From Selenomonadales bacterium (GTDB lineage Bacteria; Bacillota; UBA994): a stretch of 64,000 bases of DNA. The notes below the pieces were generated by a model. That model searched no databases. It had not been told where the DNA came from and saw nothing but the letters and a program-made list of their open reading frames with translations. The stretch spans positions 87,906-151,905 of the forward strand of contig JAGXRZ010000040.1 in NCBI GenBank assembly GCA_018335585.1. Direction: 5' to 3'. Below are positions 9,197 to 17,379 of this stretch, in pieces; the stretch's first letter is position 1; every line of letters starts with the position of its first letter. The position numbers and the translations under genes were made by a program.

Positions 9197-9913
9197 GTGC
9201 TTGGGTTTGTGCGTCGCATAATTCCTTTTAGCAGTGTAGACGGCCCTGGCAACCGCACGGCTGTTTTCCTGCAAGGATGTAATTTTCGTTGCCTCTACTG
9301 CCACAATCCAGAGACCCAAGCCGTAAGCGATGGAGTAAGAGCTATCCTAGGGGTCGCGGCGATGGATCACCTCGAAGTTGTAGACGTTGTCTTGCGCTAT
9401 AGGGACTTTATTCGTGGAGTCACGATTTCAGGTGGAGAATGCACGGTTCAGCTCGCCTTTCTTGTGGCTTTGTGTAAGACTTTGCAGGAAAACAACATCG
9501 AAGTCTTTGCTGACACCAATGGACACGTTGACCCGCAGGAGTTCAAGGAGTTGTGTCAACACGTAGACAAGTTCATGTTCGACGTTAAGGCTTGGGGAGA
9601 CGATGAGCACCTCGCCCTGACGGGACACACGCCAAGCCTTGTGCAGGCAAATCTCCGCTATGCTATCGCTCACAAGAAGGTGTATGAGGTGCGCACGGTT
9701 ATCGTGCCGGATGTCCTGTCAAATCATGTCACAGTGGCAGAGACAAGTCGGTTAATTAGCGTTGACCCCGACATTCGCTATAAGCTGATTAAGTTTCGCC
9801 AGCGGGGTGTAGAGCAGCATGCTTTGTCTCTAGCTACACCTGACGACCGCTACATGGAGGACTTAGCACACTTAGCCACGCGCTTAGGCGTGAAAGACTG
9901 CAGGGTTTTATAG
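9197..9913 (+). CDS. yjjW: YjjW-like glycine radical enzyme activase (radical SAM)
   Basis: 238 residues from GTG 9197. The radical-SAM motif CNFRCLYC (CxxxCxxC, about residues 29-36) binds the 4Fe-4S cluster that reduces SAM. GVTISGGECTVQ, FADTNGHVD and FMFDVKAWGDDEHLALTGH follow the activase fold. E. coli YjjW is longer because it carries an inserted ferredoxin-like domain; that Cys-rich insert is absent here, so this is a minimal form. It should install the glycyl radical on the YjjI protein encoded immediately upstream. Confidence 0.88.
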   Translation: MLGFVRRIIPFSSVDGPGNRTAVFLQGCNFRCLYCHNPETQAVSDGVRAILGVAAMDHLEVVDVVLRYRDFIRGVTISGGECTVQLAFLVALCKTLQENNIEVFADTNGHVDPQEFKELCQHVDKFMFDVKAWGDDEHLALTGHTPSLVQANLRYAIAHKKVYEVRTVIVPDVLSNHVTVAETSRLISVDPDIRYKLIKFRQRGVEQHALSLATPDDRYMEDLAHLATRLGVKDCRVL

Positions 9914-9961
9914 GTTCAGTGTCGAATTCAGCCCATTTAGAAAGCGAGAGGAGTGTCCTGC

Positions 9962-11131
9962 GTGAATAAGCGGGCTGTGTTTTCGGCCATAGACGACAAG
10001 CTGACGAGGATGGCTGCCATCAGCGACTGGATGTACTATCATCCCGAGATTGGGCATAACGAGCACCAAGCGGCGAGTAGGTTGGCGCGCGAGCTTAGCC
10101 TGCACGGCTTTAGCGTGGAAATGCCGTATGCCGGGTTAGCCACAGCCTTTAAAGCCGTGTACAAGCTAGGCGAAGGCCCTACGGTGGCTTTGCTGGCGGA
10201 GTACGACGCTTTGCCTGAAATCGGTCATGGTTGCGGGCACAATATTATCGGCTGTGCGGCTGTGCTGGCCGCTATCGGCCTGCGAGAAGGGCTGCGCGAG
10301 GGCGGAACCGTGGTGGTGTTTGGCGCGCCTGCGGAAGAAGGTGCCGTGGACAACGCCGGCGGCAAGGTATTTCTAATTGAGCATGGCGCCTTTAACGATG
10401 TGGATGCCGCGCTTATGGTTCATCCGGCAACGCGTAACGTAATCGGTGGCTCGTCGAGCGCGCGCGAAGCGTTAGAAATAGTCTTTAAGGGCCGGCCCGC
10501 TCACGCCGCCGGCGCACCGCACGAGGGAATCAATGCACTTGACGCGGCTATACAGACCTTCAACGGCTTTAACGCCTTGCGGCAGCATGTGCTGCCGGAC
10601 GTGCGCATTCACGGCATTATCAGCGAAGGCGGCGTGGCGCCAAACATCGTACCGGAGCGGGCGGTTATTAGGCTTTACGTGCGCGCCAATGAGGCCGACT
10701 ATTTAGAGACTGTGGTCGAGAAAGTTAAGAACTGCGCGCGGGCCGGTGCTTTAGCTACAGGTGCCGAGGTGCAGTTTAGGCAGACCGCGAAGCGCTATAA
10801 GAACATGCTGAATAACCCCGTCCTCGGCGCTCTCTTTAAGGACAACATGGAGGCGCTAGGCGAAGAAATAGAAGAGACGCAAGCGTCAGGTGCCGGCTCG
10901 ACCGATATGGCTAACGTCAGCCATGAAGTGCCGGCCATTCATCCCTACATTTGTATCTCTCACAGCAAATTAGTAGGCCATAGCCGAGAGTTTGCAGACG
11001 CCACTATTACCCCTGCGGCGCATGACGGTATGGCGCTTGGCGCAAAGGCCATGGCCGGGACAGTGGCGGACATTTTTAGCCGCACAGATATACAGCAAGC
11101 GCTGCGCAAAGAAGCCGGCCGCCGCTTATAA
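9962..11131 (+). CDS. M20-family amidohydrolase (AbgB/ACY1L2-like)
   Basis: 389 residues from GTG 9962; GAGAGGAG at 9945-9952 is properly spaced for this codon but not for GTG 9953. Metal-dependent M20 peptidase fold with LLAEYDALPEIGHGCGHNIIG (metal-binding Asp and His), APAEEGAVDNAGG (Glu pair), and a dimerisation lid (FKGRPAHAAGAPHEGINALDAA). The arrangement is closest to p-aminobenzoyl-glutamate hydrolase subunit B/PM20D2-like enzymes that split acyl-amino acid or dipeptide-like amides. The substrate is not predictable. The end overlaps the end of the convergent phosphotransferase gene by 6 bp. Confidence 0.85.
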   Translation: MNKRAVFSAIDDKLTRMAAISDWMYYHPEIGHNEHQAASRLARELSLHGFSVEMPYAGLATAFKAVYKLGEGPTVALLAEYDALPEIGHGCGHNIIGCAAVLAAIGLREGLREGGTVVVFGAPAEEGAVDNAGGKVFLIEHGAFNDVDAALMVHPATRNVIGGSSSAREALEIVFKGRPAHAAGAPHEGINALDAAIQTFNGFNALRQHVLPDVRIHGIISEGGVAPNIVPERAVIRLYVRANEADYLETVVEKVKNCARAGALATGAEVQFRQTAKRYKNMLNNPVLGALFKDNMEALGEEIEETQASGAGSTDMANVSHEVPAIHPYICISHSKLVGHSREFADATITPAAHDGMALGAKAMAGTVADIFSRTDIQQALRKEAGRRL

Positions 11132-12151
11132 ACTCTGCGCCGTCAGTGCTTGTTCCCACTCGGACATCGCGCGTGTAAGCGTCTCTCTGAGCCAGTTATT
11201 CCAAGGCTCGACACCTAGATTGGCGCGCTGCATAGCCCGTACAAAGCGCGGCAGATAATCTGCCCAGCCAAGTATGACAGCAGAAGTGTAGAGGCGACGA
11301 AACTCCGCGAGTTCTATGCTTTCGCCGGTGTGAACCGCTAGGCAGCGCAGATAGTGGTCAAGGACGGCGTCCCTGTCTATGCCAGAAAAGCGTGGCTGCG
11401 GGTGAAGGAAGCCGATGTTTAGTATATCTAACATACCCGGCCCAAGCCCAAGCAGCTGATAGTCCATAAGTAAAGCTCCGCCTGCCGCATCGCGCGGCAG
11501 GCCTATGTTTAGCGGGTAGAAGTCGTTATGCAGTAGGGTAGGGGGCACATGGGCTAGGGCGTCCAGCAAGCCGTCTAAGACTACTTGAAGCCTAGGGTGC
11601 AGAAACACCGGCGCGACGGTCGCGTGAGTCCAAGCATTGTCGTAGAGGGCGGCCAGTAAAGCGTGCGCACGTTCGGGGCAAAACTCTTGACGCGGGTCTT
11701 GTTTAAGCCACGCGAGCGACGCATGCTTAGCTAATGCCCGCGGTGCACGCCCATGTAAGGCGGCGTATACCTCCACGACTAGAAGCAGCTCGGCAGTCGT
11801 CCAGTGGTGGTCTAAGGCAGGAATCGTGTAGTAAGGCGACACATCCTCAAGGAGTATGTAATTTAGGTCGTCTGTTAATCGTTCGCCCATAAGCAATTTT
11901 GGCGCAGGTATATCGAGCAAGGGCAGGAGCTCAGTGTAGAACAAATGCTCCGCAATATGGCTTTCCGGATGCCCTAGGCGGAGGTAATCGGGCATCAAGG
12001 CACGCGAGGACACCTTAAGTATGGCACTAGCGCCATGCTCAGTCAGCCGATATACCAAGCAACCGCTTTCGCCAAGCGTAATTCGTTTAAGGTCGGCGCG
12101 GCAAAAGGGCGCGGGGAGTCTTGGCAGGATGTCCTTTACGGCCACAGACAT
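11126..12151 (-). CDS. Aminoglycoside/choline-type phosphotransferase family protein
   Basis: 341 residues. Protein-kinase-like small-molecule kinase fold: TLLHNDFYPLNIGLP holds the catalytic loop (HxDxxxxN form) and LLMDYQLLGLGPGMLDI the metal-binding Asp. The N-terminal part (LGESGCLVYRLTEHGASAILKVSS) resembles the ATP-binding lobe with its Lys. The start at 12151 is chosen because GGAGGA lies 7 bp upstream; the in-frame ATG at 12166 overlaps that site. The real substrate is unknown and nothing here shows antibiotic resistance. It lies just downstream of the GDT1-like gene, 18 bp apart, so it may be read from the Mn2+-controlled transcript. Confidence 0.75.
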   Translation of the reverse strand: MSVAVKDILPRLPAPFCRADLKRITLGESGCLVYRLTEHGASAILKVSSRALMPDYLRLGHPESHIAEHLFYTELLPLLDIPAPKLLMGERLTDDLNYILLEDVSPYYTIPALDHHWTTAELLLVVEVYAALHGRAPRALAKHASLAWLKQDPRQEFCPERAHALLAALYDNAWTHATVAPVFLHPRLQVVLDGLLDALAHVPPTLLHNDFYPLNIGLPRDAAGGALLMDYQLLGLGPGMLDILNIGFLHPQPRFSGIDRDAVLDHYLRCLAVHTGESIELAEFRRLYTSAVILGWADYLPRFVRAMQRANLGVEPWNNWLRETLTRAMSEWEQALTAQSL

Positions 12152-12169
12152 TAAGGATTCCTCCATGTT

Positions 12170-12871
12170 CTAGGGCTTGTAGCGGCGTGATTGCTTGGCG
12201 CGGTAGCGGCGGGCGCGCGCCGTTTGCCGGTGTCTAATCCACAACCGAGCAGTGAGCAGGAGTAAGAACATCAAGAGCAGTGCCGGTGCAGCCGAGAGCG
12301 GTGAGAGGTCTAGGTAGCGACTCAGGCTAAGCAAGCCAAAAGAGATAAAGACGATTGCTGCCCCACTCTTTAGCACGCGGGGCGGAACTAACTCCGCCAG
12401 TTTAGCGCTAGCTAAAATGGCTAACGCCTGCGCGGCAAAGAGACCCAAGCCGGCACCAAGCCAGGTGTAGAGCGGTGCGGACTGCTTGGCTGCGAGTCCG
12501 AGTGTTACTAGCTGTGTCTTGTCTCCAAGCTCGGCGATAAAGAAAGCCATGCAGATTGCCGCGAGGGGATGATGCGTGGCCGGCGAGACATCAGGACAGT
12601 TGCCCTCAGCGTGTATGGCACGGAGCGACCACAGGCCAAAGCCAATAAATCCAAGTGCGGCTAGGGGTTCTAGGAGCGACAGGGGGAGGAGATGGTTTAG
12701 TCCCTCGCCTAAGGTCACTGCCAGCGCAGTGTTCAGCAGGGCGGCCAACAGGGCTCCTATAAGCACGCGCGATGTGCCAAACTTGGCCACTAGGCCTAGA
12801 CAGACCAGTTGCGTCTTGTCACCGAGCTCTGCCAGAAACACAATAGCTGCAGTGAACGCGAGTGTGGGCAT
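12170..12871 (-). CDS. TMEM165/GDT1-family cation transporter (UPF0016), probably Mn2+ exporter
   Basis: 233 residues and six to seven hydrophobic helices. It contains two copies of the family signature ExGDKT (LAELGDKTQLVCLG near residue 14 and IAELGDKTQLVTLG near residue 130), the acidic motifs that form the cation path. Family members move Mn2+ or Ca2+. ATG 12871 follows AAAGGAG. A Mn2+-sensing yybP-ykoY type leader with a terminator lies directly upstream, which supports a Mn2+ export role. The longer frame to 12943 runs into the riboswitch and is not used. Confidence 0.9.
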   Translation of the reverse strand: MPTLAFTAAIVFLAELGDKTQLVCLGLVAKFGTSRVLIGALLAALLNTALAVTLGEGLNHLLPLSLLEPLAALGFIGFGLWSLRAIHAEGNCPDVSPATHHPLAAICMAFFIAELGDKTQLVTLGLAAKQSAPLYTWLGAGLGLFAAQALAILASAKLAELVPPRVLKSGAAIVFISFGLLSLSRYLDLSPLSAAPALLLMFLLLLTARLWIRHRQTARARRYRAKQSRRYKP

Positions 12872-12896
12872 TAGAGATGCTCCTTTCTGGTCTCCC

Positions 12897-12941
12897 GCAA
12901 AAACAAGAGACCTTCGGCGCTGATTTAGCACCGAAGGTCTC
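12897..12941 (-). terminator. Terminator of the Mn2+ riboswitch expression platform
   Basis: Arms GAGACCTTCGGTGC (minus strand, 12941-12928) and GCGCCGAAGGTCTC (12920-12907) pair over 14 positions with a 7-nt loop, followed by TTGTTTTTG. It ends 26 bp before the start of the GDT1-type gene, after its leader aptamer. Confidence 0.88.
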
Positions 12942-12944
12942 ACC

Positions 12945-13037
12945 AGTCAACTAGTAACTCCAAAGAGTTAACGAGCGACCCTAGCGGCCAGGACTCATCG
13001 TCCAGTATGTTGGCGCGCCAGTTATGGCTACTCCCCT
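12945..13037 (-). promoter_or_regulatory. yybP-ykoY manganese riboswitch aptamer
   Basis: On the minus strand the leader begins with GGGGAGTAG (13036-13028), the hallmark 5' segment of the yybP-ykoY RNA. A helical domain with paired arms (ACTGGCGCGCCA and ACATACTGGACGATGAGTCC regions) follows, and then a second junction segment before the terminator. The position upstream of an ExGDKT transporter is the classic context of this Mn2+-sensing riboswitch, in which metal binding lets transcription pass the terminator. Confidence 0.82.
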
Positions 13038-13085
13038 TCGATATAGAGAGAGTATATCACTAAACATGCCAACCGCAAAGCACAC

Positions 13086-13114
13086 TTGACCTCCTAGCAT
13101 GAGCACGGTAGTAT
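13086..13114 (+). promoter_or_regulatory. Sigma-A type promoter for the YitT-family gene
   Basis: TTGACC (13086-13091), 17-bp spacer, TAGTAT (13109-13114). It points away from the divergent Mn2+ riboswitch transcript and towards the YitT-family gene that begins about 25 bp later. Confidence 0.65.
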
Positions 13115-13138
13115 ACTGCCAGCACACTGCTACAGCTT

Positions 13139-14032
13139 ATGATTGGCAGTCTGCGACTATACGCGAGCGGAAGTGAAGAGTTGAATAAGCCACTATCTAC
13201 AGCGCGGCTGCTGTTGACGATTGCTCTTGGCACCTTGCTGTCCGCAGCTGCCTTTAACCAGTTTCTGATTCCTAACCGCATGCTTTCAGGCGGCATTGCC
13301 GGGCTTAGCATCATTATTAACAACCTTACGGGCTGGCCGACCGGGGTCATGGTGCTGCTGCTAAACATCCCGGTATTGTACCTTGGGTACAAGCATATCG
13401 GCGGCAGGTTTATCCTGCTGACCAGCATGGCCGTACTGAGCTTTTCGCTCCTGCTTGACCTTGTGCCTGTGCAGGCGTTAGTAGACGACTTGCTCCTGGC
13501 CGCCGTGTTTGGCGGGGTAGTCAACGGGTTAGGGTTAGGGCTGGTGCTAAAGGCAGGTGGCTCTACCGGCGGCACTGACGTGATTGGCGTCATCGCCAAC
13601 CGTAAACTAGGCATCTCTATTGGTGAAGTGCTAATGGGGTTTAACGCCATCATCGTGGCGGTAGGTGCCCTGTTGTTTGACCTTACGTCTGCACTGTATA
13701 CCTTAATAGCCATGTTCGTTGCAGCGCGCATCATCGATACTTTACAGACCTCGCACGGGCGCAAGAGTGCGCTCATTGTCTCGCGCTCTGCCGACGAAAT
13801 AGCGCGCGCCATTAACACAAAACTAGAGCGGGGAGTGACCTTCCTCCACGGCGAAGGGGCCTACGGCCACTCCCAGCTAAAAGTCATTCTTTGCGTGCTA
13901 ACGCGCTACGAAGTCGCTGAACTTAAAGCAGTCGTCCTGCAAATAGACCCACAAGCCTTCATGACGATTAGCGATACCAATGAAATCATCGGCCGCTTCG
14001 CCGCCTACAACCCACTCCGCGCCCTCAAGTGA
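13139..14032 (+). CDS. YitT family membrane protein (DUF161/DUF2179)
   Basis: 297 residues if started at ATG 13139. An N-terminal module of five to six hydrophobic helices (AAFNQFLIPNRMLSGGIAGLS is typical) is followed by a soluble C-terminal DUF2179 domain (ALIVSRSADEIARAIN, GVTFLHGEGAYGHSQLKVILCVLTRYE). Function unknown; common in Firmicutes. The start is uncertain: ATG 13139 is only about 18 nt after the predicted transcription start and has no clear ribosome-binding site, while TTG 13181 preceded by GGAAGTGAAGAG is an alternative giving 283 residues. The gene is followed at once by a REP-like hairpin. Confidence 0.85.
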   Translation: MIGSLRLYASGSEELNKPLSTARLLLTIALGTLLSAAAFNQFLIPNRMLSGGIAGLSIIINNLTGWPTGVMVLLLNIPVLYLGYKHIGGRFILLTSMAVLSFSLLLDLVPVQALVDDLLLAAVFGGVVNGLGLGLVLKAGGSTGGTDVIGVIANRKLGISIGEVLMGFNAIIVAVGALLFDLTSALYTLIAMFVAARIIDTLQTSHGRKSALIVSRSADEIARAINTKLERGVTFLHGEGAYGHSQLKVILCVLTRYEVAELKAVVLQIDPQAFMTISDTNEIIGRFAAYNPLRALK

Positions 14033-14061
14033 GAAGCAAAAGGGACGGAGCCTTTTGCTTC
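14033..14061 (+). repeat. REP-like hairpin, copy 1
   Basis: A 29-bp inverted repeat whose arms are GAAGCAAAAGG and CCTTTTGCTTC around GACGGAG. It starts right after the YitT-family stop codon. An identical 29-bp copy is at 23508-23536, and the GGGACGG core recurs at 23.6, 23.77, 50.5, 51.4, 53.4 and 53.6 kb. It can act as a transcript end for both flanking convergent genes. Confidence 0.8.
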
Positions 14062-14103
14062 AAGAAGCAAGAAATAGGAAGCAAGACAGAGGAAGCAGAA
14101 GGC

Positions 14104-14667
14104 CTAGGCGCGCAGACCAAAGCGCTTAAGGAACGGAGCAAGCGCCAGATAAAGCGGCAAAGTAATTACACTGCTTAACGCGGCACGCGCTGCATTAAAC
14201 GGCACTATTGCCGTCCACAGGAGCTCGGCATGCTGTGCCTCTGGCACACCCCAAGCGGCAAGCGCCCAGTAGAGGTTTGAAGCGTACATCACTACTGACA
14301 TCACGAGACCCCCGGTGACTAGCCCTAGCAGCGCGCCCCATTTGTTAGGGAGTTTCCGGTATACCAGCCCAGTGACAATGGCAAAAGTTGCTGAAGCCAA
14401 AAAGTTTTGCACAGACCCGATAGGGCCACCCGTGCCCTTAGTTAAAAAGAATAGCAAAACCTTCACCAGCGCAATTGCGCCCCCGGCTAAAGGCCCGAGC
14501 ATGAAGCTCCCAATTAGCGTGGGCACGTCGCTTGGGTCATACTTAAGAAACGGCGCAGCCGGGATTAGCGGAATCTGCAGTACGAACATAAGGAGATAGC
14601 TCATGCCCGCCAGCATGGCCATAGTCACTAAGGTGCGTAAGTTTTGGCGGCGATTGTCTTGGTTCAC
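14104..14667 (-). CDS. ribU: ECF transporter S component, riboflavin type
   Basis: 187 residues, about six membrane helices. The stretch LKYDPSDVPTLIGSFMLGPLAGGAIALVK is characteristic of RibU, the riboflavin-binding membrane component that works with the shared ECF energy module. Translation starts at GTG 14667: AGGAGG (14680-14675) lies 7 bp upstream. A frame extending to 14721 would read through the terminator and is rejected. An FMN riboswitch and terminator precede it, so expression should fall when FMN is plentiful. Confidence 0.92.
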   Translation of the reverse strand: MNQDNRRQNLRTLVTMAMLAGMSYLLMFVLQIPLIPAAPFLKYDPSDVPTLIGSFMLGPLAGGAIALVKVLLFFLTKGTGGPIGSVQNFLASATFAIVTGLVYRKLPNKWGALLGLVTGGLVMSVVMYASNLYWALAAWGVPEAQHAELLWTAIVPFNAARAALSSVITLPLYLALAPFLKRFGLRA

Positions 14668-14680
14668 TTGAATTCCTCCT

Positions 14681-14715
14681 AAAAAATAACTGCCCCGATA
14701 AAGCAATCGGGGCAG
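14681..14715 (-). terminator. Terminator of the FMN riboswitch
   Basis: Minus-strand arms CTGCCCCGAT (14715-14706) and ATCGGGGCAG (14699-14690) with a 6-nt loop, then TTATTTTTT. It sits between the FMN aptamer and the ribU ribosome-binding site and gives FMN-dependent premature termination. Confidence 0.92.
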
Positions 14716-14742
14716 GCACAAGCAAAAGGAGCTTGCAGCGTA

Positions 14743-14860
14743 CCTTCTTTCATCCGGACTTTAACCGTCGGCCTTGGAATCGCACCAAGTCTGCCATGTG
14801 GCTCGTGGGCTAGCTTTCGCATTACCACCGATAGGGAATTACACCCAACCCCGAAGGTTT
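14743..14860 (-). promoter_or_regulatory. FMN riboswitch (RFN element)
   Basis: On the minus strand, conserved RFN blocks occur in order: CTTCGGGGTTGGGTGTAATT, CCTATCGGTGGTAAT, GCCCACGAGC, a TTGGTGCGATTCCAAGG hairpin, GCCGACGGTTAAAGTCCGGA and TGAAAGAAGG. All of the family's conserved segments are recognisable. It controls ribU downstream. Confidence 0.96.
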
Positions 14861-14929
14861 ATCGTATTTTGTTGCACTAAAATCGTACCGCAGAGACGCG
14901 GCCTTGTCAAGCGGCGCAATGAGCTGTGA

Positions 14930-15007
14930 GCGGGGGCAATCATGAATCAGGAATCGTGAATCATGAACTGGGAGAGAGAGCTCCGCTGGGCACTGAGCAC
15001 TAGGCAC
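14930..15007. repeat. Degenerate 7-bp tandem repeat array 1
   Basis: Between the ribU leader and the 22-residue-repeat gene, the sequence runs in 7-bp steps: ATCATGA, ATCAGGA, ATCGTGA, ATCATGA, ACTGGGA. After a short gap come CGCTGGG, CACTGAG, CACTAGG, CACCCCT. No coding potential is seen. Further arrays with other 7-bp units are near 15.6, 32.0 and 38.6 kb. Confidence 0.7.
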
Positions 15008-15010
15008 CCC

Positions 15011-15502
15011 TTAGGGGTTTGCAGCGGCCGGCGGGGAGCGCCTTGTAAACACGTAGTAATGGTAAGTCAGAACAACCAACAACGCAGCAAGTAAAGGCGG
15101 GCAGTCCTCTACTTTCGCGTTTACGTCATGACCGCCAAACTGCCCGCCCAGCCTCCCTACCAAGTGGCCATTTACCTGCTGTAAAGCACAACTAAAGCCT
15201 AGGTATTCTCCGCCAATCCGACCGGTGACTTCTTCTCCAATCTGCTTCAGGGCAATGTCCCTGCCGACTAGTTCCCCACCAATCCGACCGCCAAGTTCTA
15301 GACCCACCATGCAGGCATACACACTTTGCCCATGAAACGCTCCTCCTAGACGCCCTTCAATTTCGTCTCCGCTAATACTAAGGTTAACGTCTGCGCCGCG
15401 CATCATGCCGCCTATGCGCCCCGTGACCGAATGTGCGCCAACGGCGCAGTCGATATCAAACCCTCCCAAGAGACCCCCAACCCGACCTCGTACAAAACCC
15501 AT
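15011..15502 (-). CDS. Unrecognised tail-anchored protein of six 22-residue repeats
   Basis: 163 residues. After MGFVR there are six tandem units of exactly 22 residues, each starting GR[VIL]GG: GRVGGLLGG, GRIGGMMRG, GRLGGAFHG, GRIGGELVG, GRIGGEYLG and GRLGGQFGG. Each has a Gly at position 9 and mostly alternating polar/hydrophobic residues after it. A single hydrophobic segment near the C-terminus (LLAALLVVLTYHYYVF) is followed by RRSPPAAANP, suggesting a tail anchor. The regular short Gly-rich repeat suggests a beta-solenoid or stacked fold (inference). No signal peptide. GAGGTGG precedes the ATG. I do not recognise the family and give no function. Confidence 0.75.
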   Translation of the reverse strand: MGFVRGRVGGLLGGFDIDCAVGAHSVTGRIGGMMRGADVNLSISGDEIEGRLGGAFHGQSVYACMVGLELGGRIGGELVGRDIALKQIGEEVTGRIGGEYLGFSCALQQVNGHLVGRLGGQFGGHDVNAKVEDCPPLLAALLVVLTYHYYVFTRRSPPAAANP

Positions 15503-15536
15503 TCGTGTTCATCCACCTCTCAGATTAGTCAGCGCG

Positions 15537-15776
15537 CAGAGCGAGCATTGAGCATTGAGCATTGAGCTATGAGGGGGCGCACAGCGCTCAGCACTCAGCC
15601 TTTAGGCTTTAGGCTTGAGGCATTAGAAGCGGTGAGCTTTGAGCTTTGAGCTGTGCCCGAAGAGGAAACGGATACCGCGGCGACGCGCTCTACTGAGCAC
15701 TGGGCACTGGGCACCGGGCACCGGGCACCGGGCACTTCTTTACCAGGAGCCAGGAGCCAGCAACCCCTCGTCCTCC
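15537..15776. repeat. Degenerate 7-bp tandem repeat array 2 with conserved core
   Basis: A 240-bp non-coding stretch of several 7-bp arrays: AGCATTG x3, CTTTAGG x2 plus variants, GAGCTTT x2 plus variants, and GCACTGG/GCACCGG five times (15694-15735). The block at 15679-15694 is, on the minus strand, CAGTAGAGCGCGTCGC, a core shared with the arrays at 32.04 and 38.56 kb. The last 24 bp (15753-15776) recur exactly at 47653-47676. The remainder up to 15948 shows nothing I can assign beyond the helicase ribosome-binding site. Confidence 0.75.
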
Positions 15777-15948
15777 ACGGAGGTTGCGTCACTGCTAAAG
15801 ACGTGCTATACTGGCAACGTCAACGGGTGACTGGGAGGCTTAAATTCAGGCTTCTGTACTGCTCTCTAGCGTATGGAAGCTCTGTTTTTTGCAGTCTCCG
15901 GTGCGCCCTTAGTCTAGACCAAAGTGAAACACAAAGGAAGATGAAACA

Positions 15949-17379
15949 TTGCCTAATTTTAATGAACTACAGCTAAGTCCCGAGGTGCTGCAAGCGATTG
16001 TCGACATGGGCTTTGAGGAGATGACCCCTATTCAGGCCGTCGCCATACCCGAAGCTCTAGCCGGGCGCGACGTCTTGGGGCAAGCTCAAACCGGCACAGG
16101 GAAGACGGCGGCCTTTGGTATACCAATGATGGAGCGCATTCGCATGGATGTCGAGCAAGTGCAAGGTTTAGTGCTAGCTCCGACACGTGAACTAGCCATG
16201 CAGGTAGCCGAAGAACTAAATCGCCTCGGCGCTGTCAAGGGCGTACGCAGTCTCCCCGTATACGGCGGGCAAGAGATAGAGCGGCAGATTCGCGCGCTCA
16301 AGGCTCGCCCCCACATTGTGGTAGCCACGCCAGGCAGGCTACTTGACCACTTGCGCCGGCGGACTCTACGTATCGGGCAGGTGAGTTTTGTCGTTCTAGA
16401 CGAAGCCGATGAAATGCTGAACATGGGTTTTATCGAGGATATCGAGTCTATCTTAGCTGAGACGCCGAGCGCCCGTCAAACTATGCTTTTCTCGGCTACA
16501 CTGCCTCTGCCCATCCAGAATCTGGCGATGAAGTTTATGCGCGAAGCAGTTAGGGCTGCCGTGCCGGTGCGAGAGCTGACGGTGCCTACCATCGAGCAGC
16601 AATACATTGAAGTCAGGGAGTCACAAAAATTTGACGTTTTGTGCTTGCTGCTAGACACCGCTAACCCCGGGCTGTCGATCGTGTTCGGACGGACTAAGCG
16701 CCGCGTAGATGAAGTTTCCGAAGCGTTGGCCAAGCGGGGCTACGCCGCGATGGGCATACACGGGGACTTGACGCAGGCGCGGCGCGACCAAGTTATGCGC
16801 AGATTTCGTGACGGCACGATTGATGTGCTGGTAGCGACTGATGTAGCAGCGCGTGGTCTAGACATCGAGGGGGTAGCGCATATCTACAACTTCGATATTC
16901 CGCAGGATGCCGAAGGGTACGTGCACCGCATCGGGCGCACAGGTCGTGCCGGACGCACCGGGCAAGCCACGACTCTAGTGACGCCTCGCGAACTAGACCT
17001 TATGCGCCTCATTGAGAAGATGACGGGACGCAAGGTGCGGCGGCGCCCTAGTCCTACCTTTAGCGAAGCCATCGAAGGTCAACGCCGCTTAAGCATGGAG
17101 AAGCTACTGCAAGTCGTGGAAGAAGGCAACATTGAGCAATATATGAGCGCCGCCGAAGCGCTGTTAACTAAAGCAGACTCAGCCGCGCTAGTGGCAGCCG
17201 CGCTCAAAATCATGACTAAAGAGCCTGATGCCACGCCGGTGCTCATCACAGAAGAAGCACCTTTGCGCCGCCCCCGTACGGGGCAGAAGCCATTCGGCAG
17301 GCCTCGCGCTGAAACGAATGGGCGCGAGCGGCGCCAAGGCGACCACCGTGCGCGCCAAGCTCGGGATAAGCATCGCTAA
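15949..17379 (+). CDS. DEAD-box ATP-dependent RNA helicase
   Basis: 476 residues from TTG 15949 (AAAGGAAG 9 bp upstream). All core motifs are present: Q motif (FEEMTPIQ), Walker [23 protein letters not shown] in [13 protein letters not shown], the ARGLD region and [13 protein letters not shown]-terminal extension of about 110 residues ends in a strongly basic Arg-rich tail that probably binds RNA. It resembles CshA/DeaD-type helicases used in ribosome assembly and mRNA decay. It ends 4 bp into the end of the convergent kinase gene. Confidence 0.93.
   Translation: MPNFNELQLSPEVLQAIVDMGFEEMTPIQAVAIPEALAGRDVLGQAQTGTGKTAAFGIPMMERIRMDVEQVQGLVLAPTRELAMQVAEELNRLGAVKGVRSLPVYGGQEIERQIRALKARPHIVVATPGRLLDHLRRRTLRIGQVSFVVLDEADEMLNMGFIEDIESILAETPSARQTMLFSATLPLPIQNLAMKFMREAVRAAVPVRELTVPTIEQQYIEVRESQKFDVLCLLLDTANPGLSIVFGRTKRRVDEVSEALAKRGYAAMGIHGDLTQARRDQVMRRFRDGTIDVLVATDVAARGLDIEGVAHIYNFDIPQDAEGYVHRIGRTGRAGRTGQATTLVTPRELDLMRLIEKMTGRKVRRRPSPTFSEAIEGQRRLSMEKLLQVVEEGNIEQYMSAAEALLTKADSAALVAAALKIMTKEPDATPVLITEEAPLRRPRTGQKPFGRPRAETNGRERRQGDHRARQARDKHR

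Noticed and set aside
11126-12151. Antibiotic-resistance aminoglycoside phosphotransferase
   Set aside because: Only the general kinase fold is supported; nothing in the sequence or context points to a drug substrate.
12872-12943. Longer N-terminus for the GDT1-type protein
   Set aside because: The extension lies in the riboswitch terminator; ATG 12871 has a proper ribosome-binding site.
13060-13818. 252-residue minus-strand frame opposite the YitT gene
   Set aside because: Composition is Ser/Thr/Pro/Met-rich without motifs; it is a shadow of the YitT reading frame.
14930-15007. CRISPR array suggested by short regular repeats
   Set aside because: The units are 7 bp and contiguous without spacers, and no cas gene is nearby.
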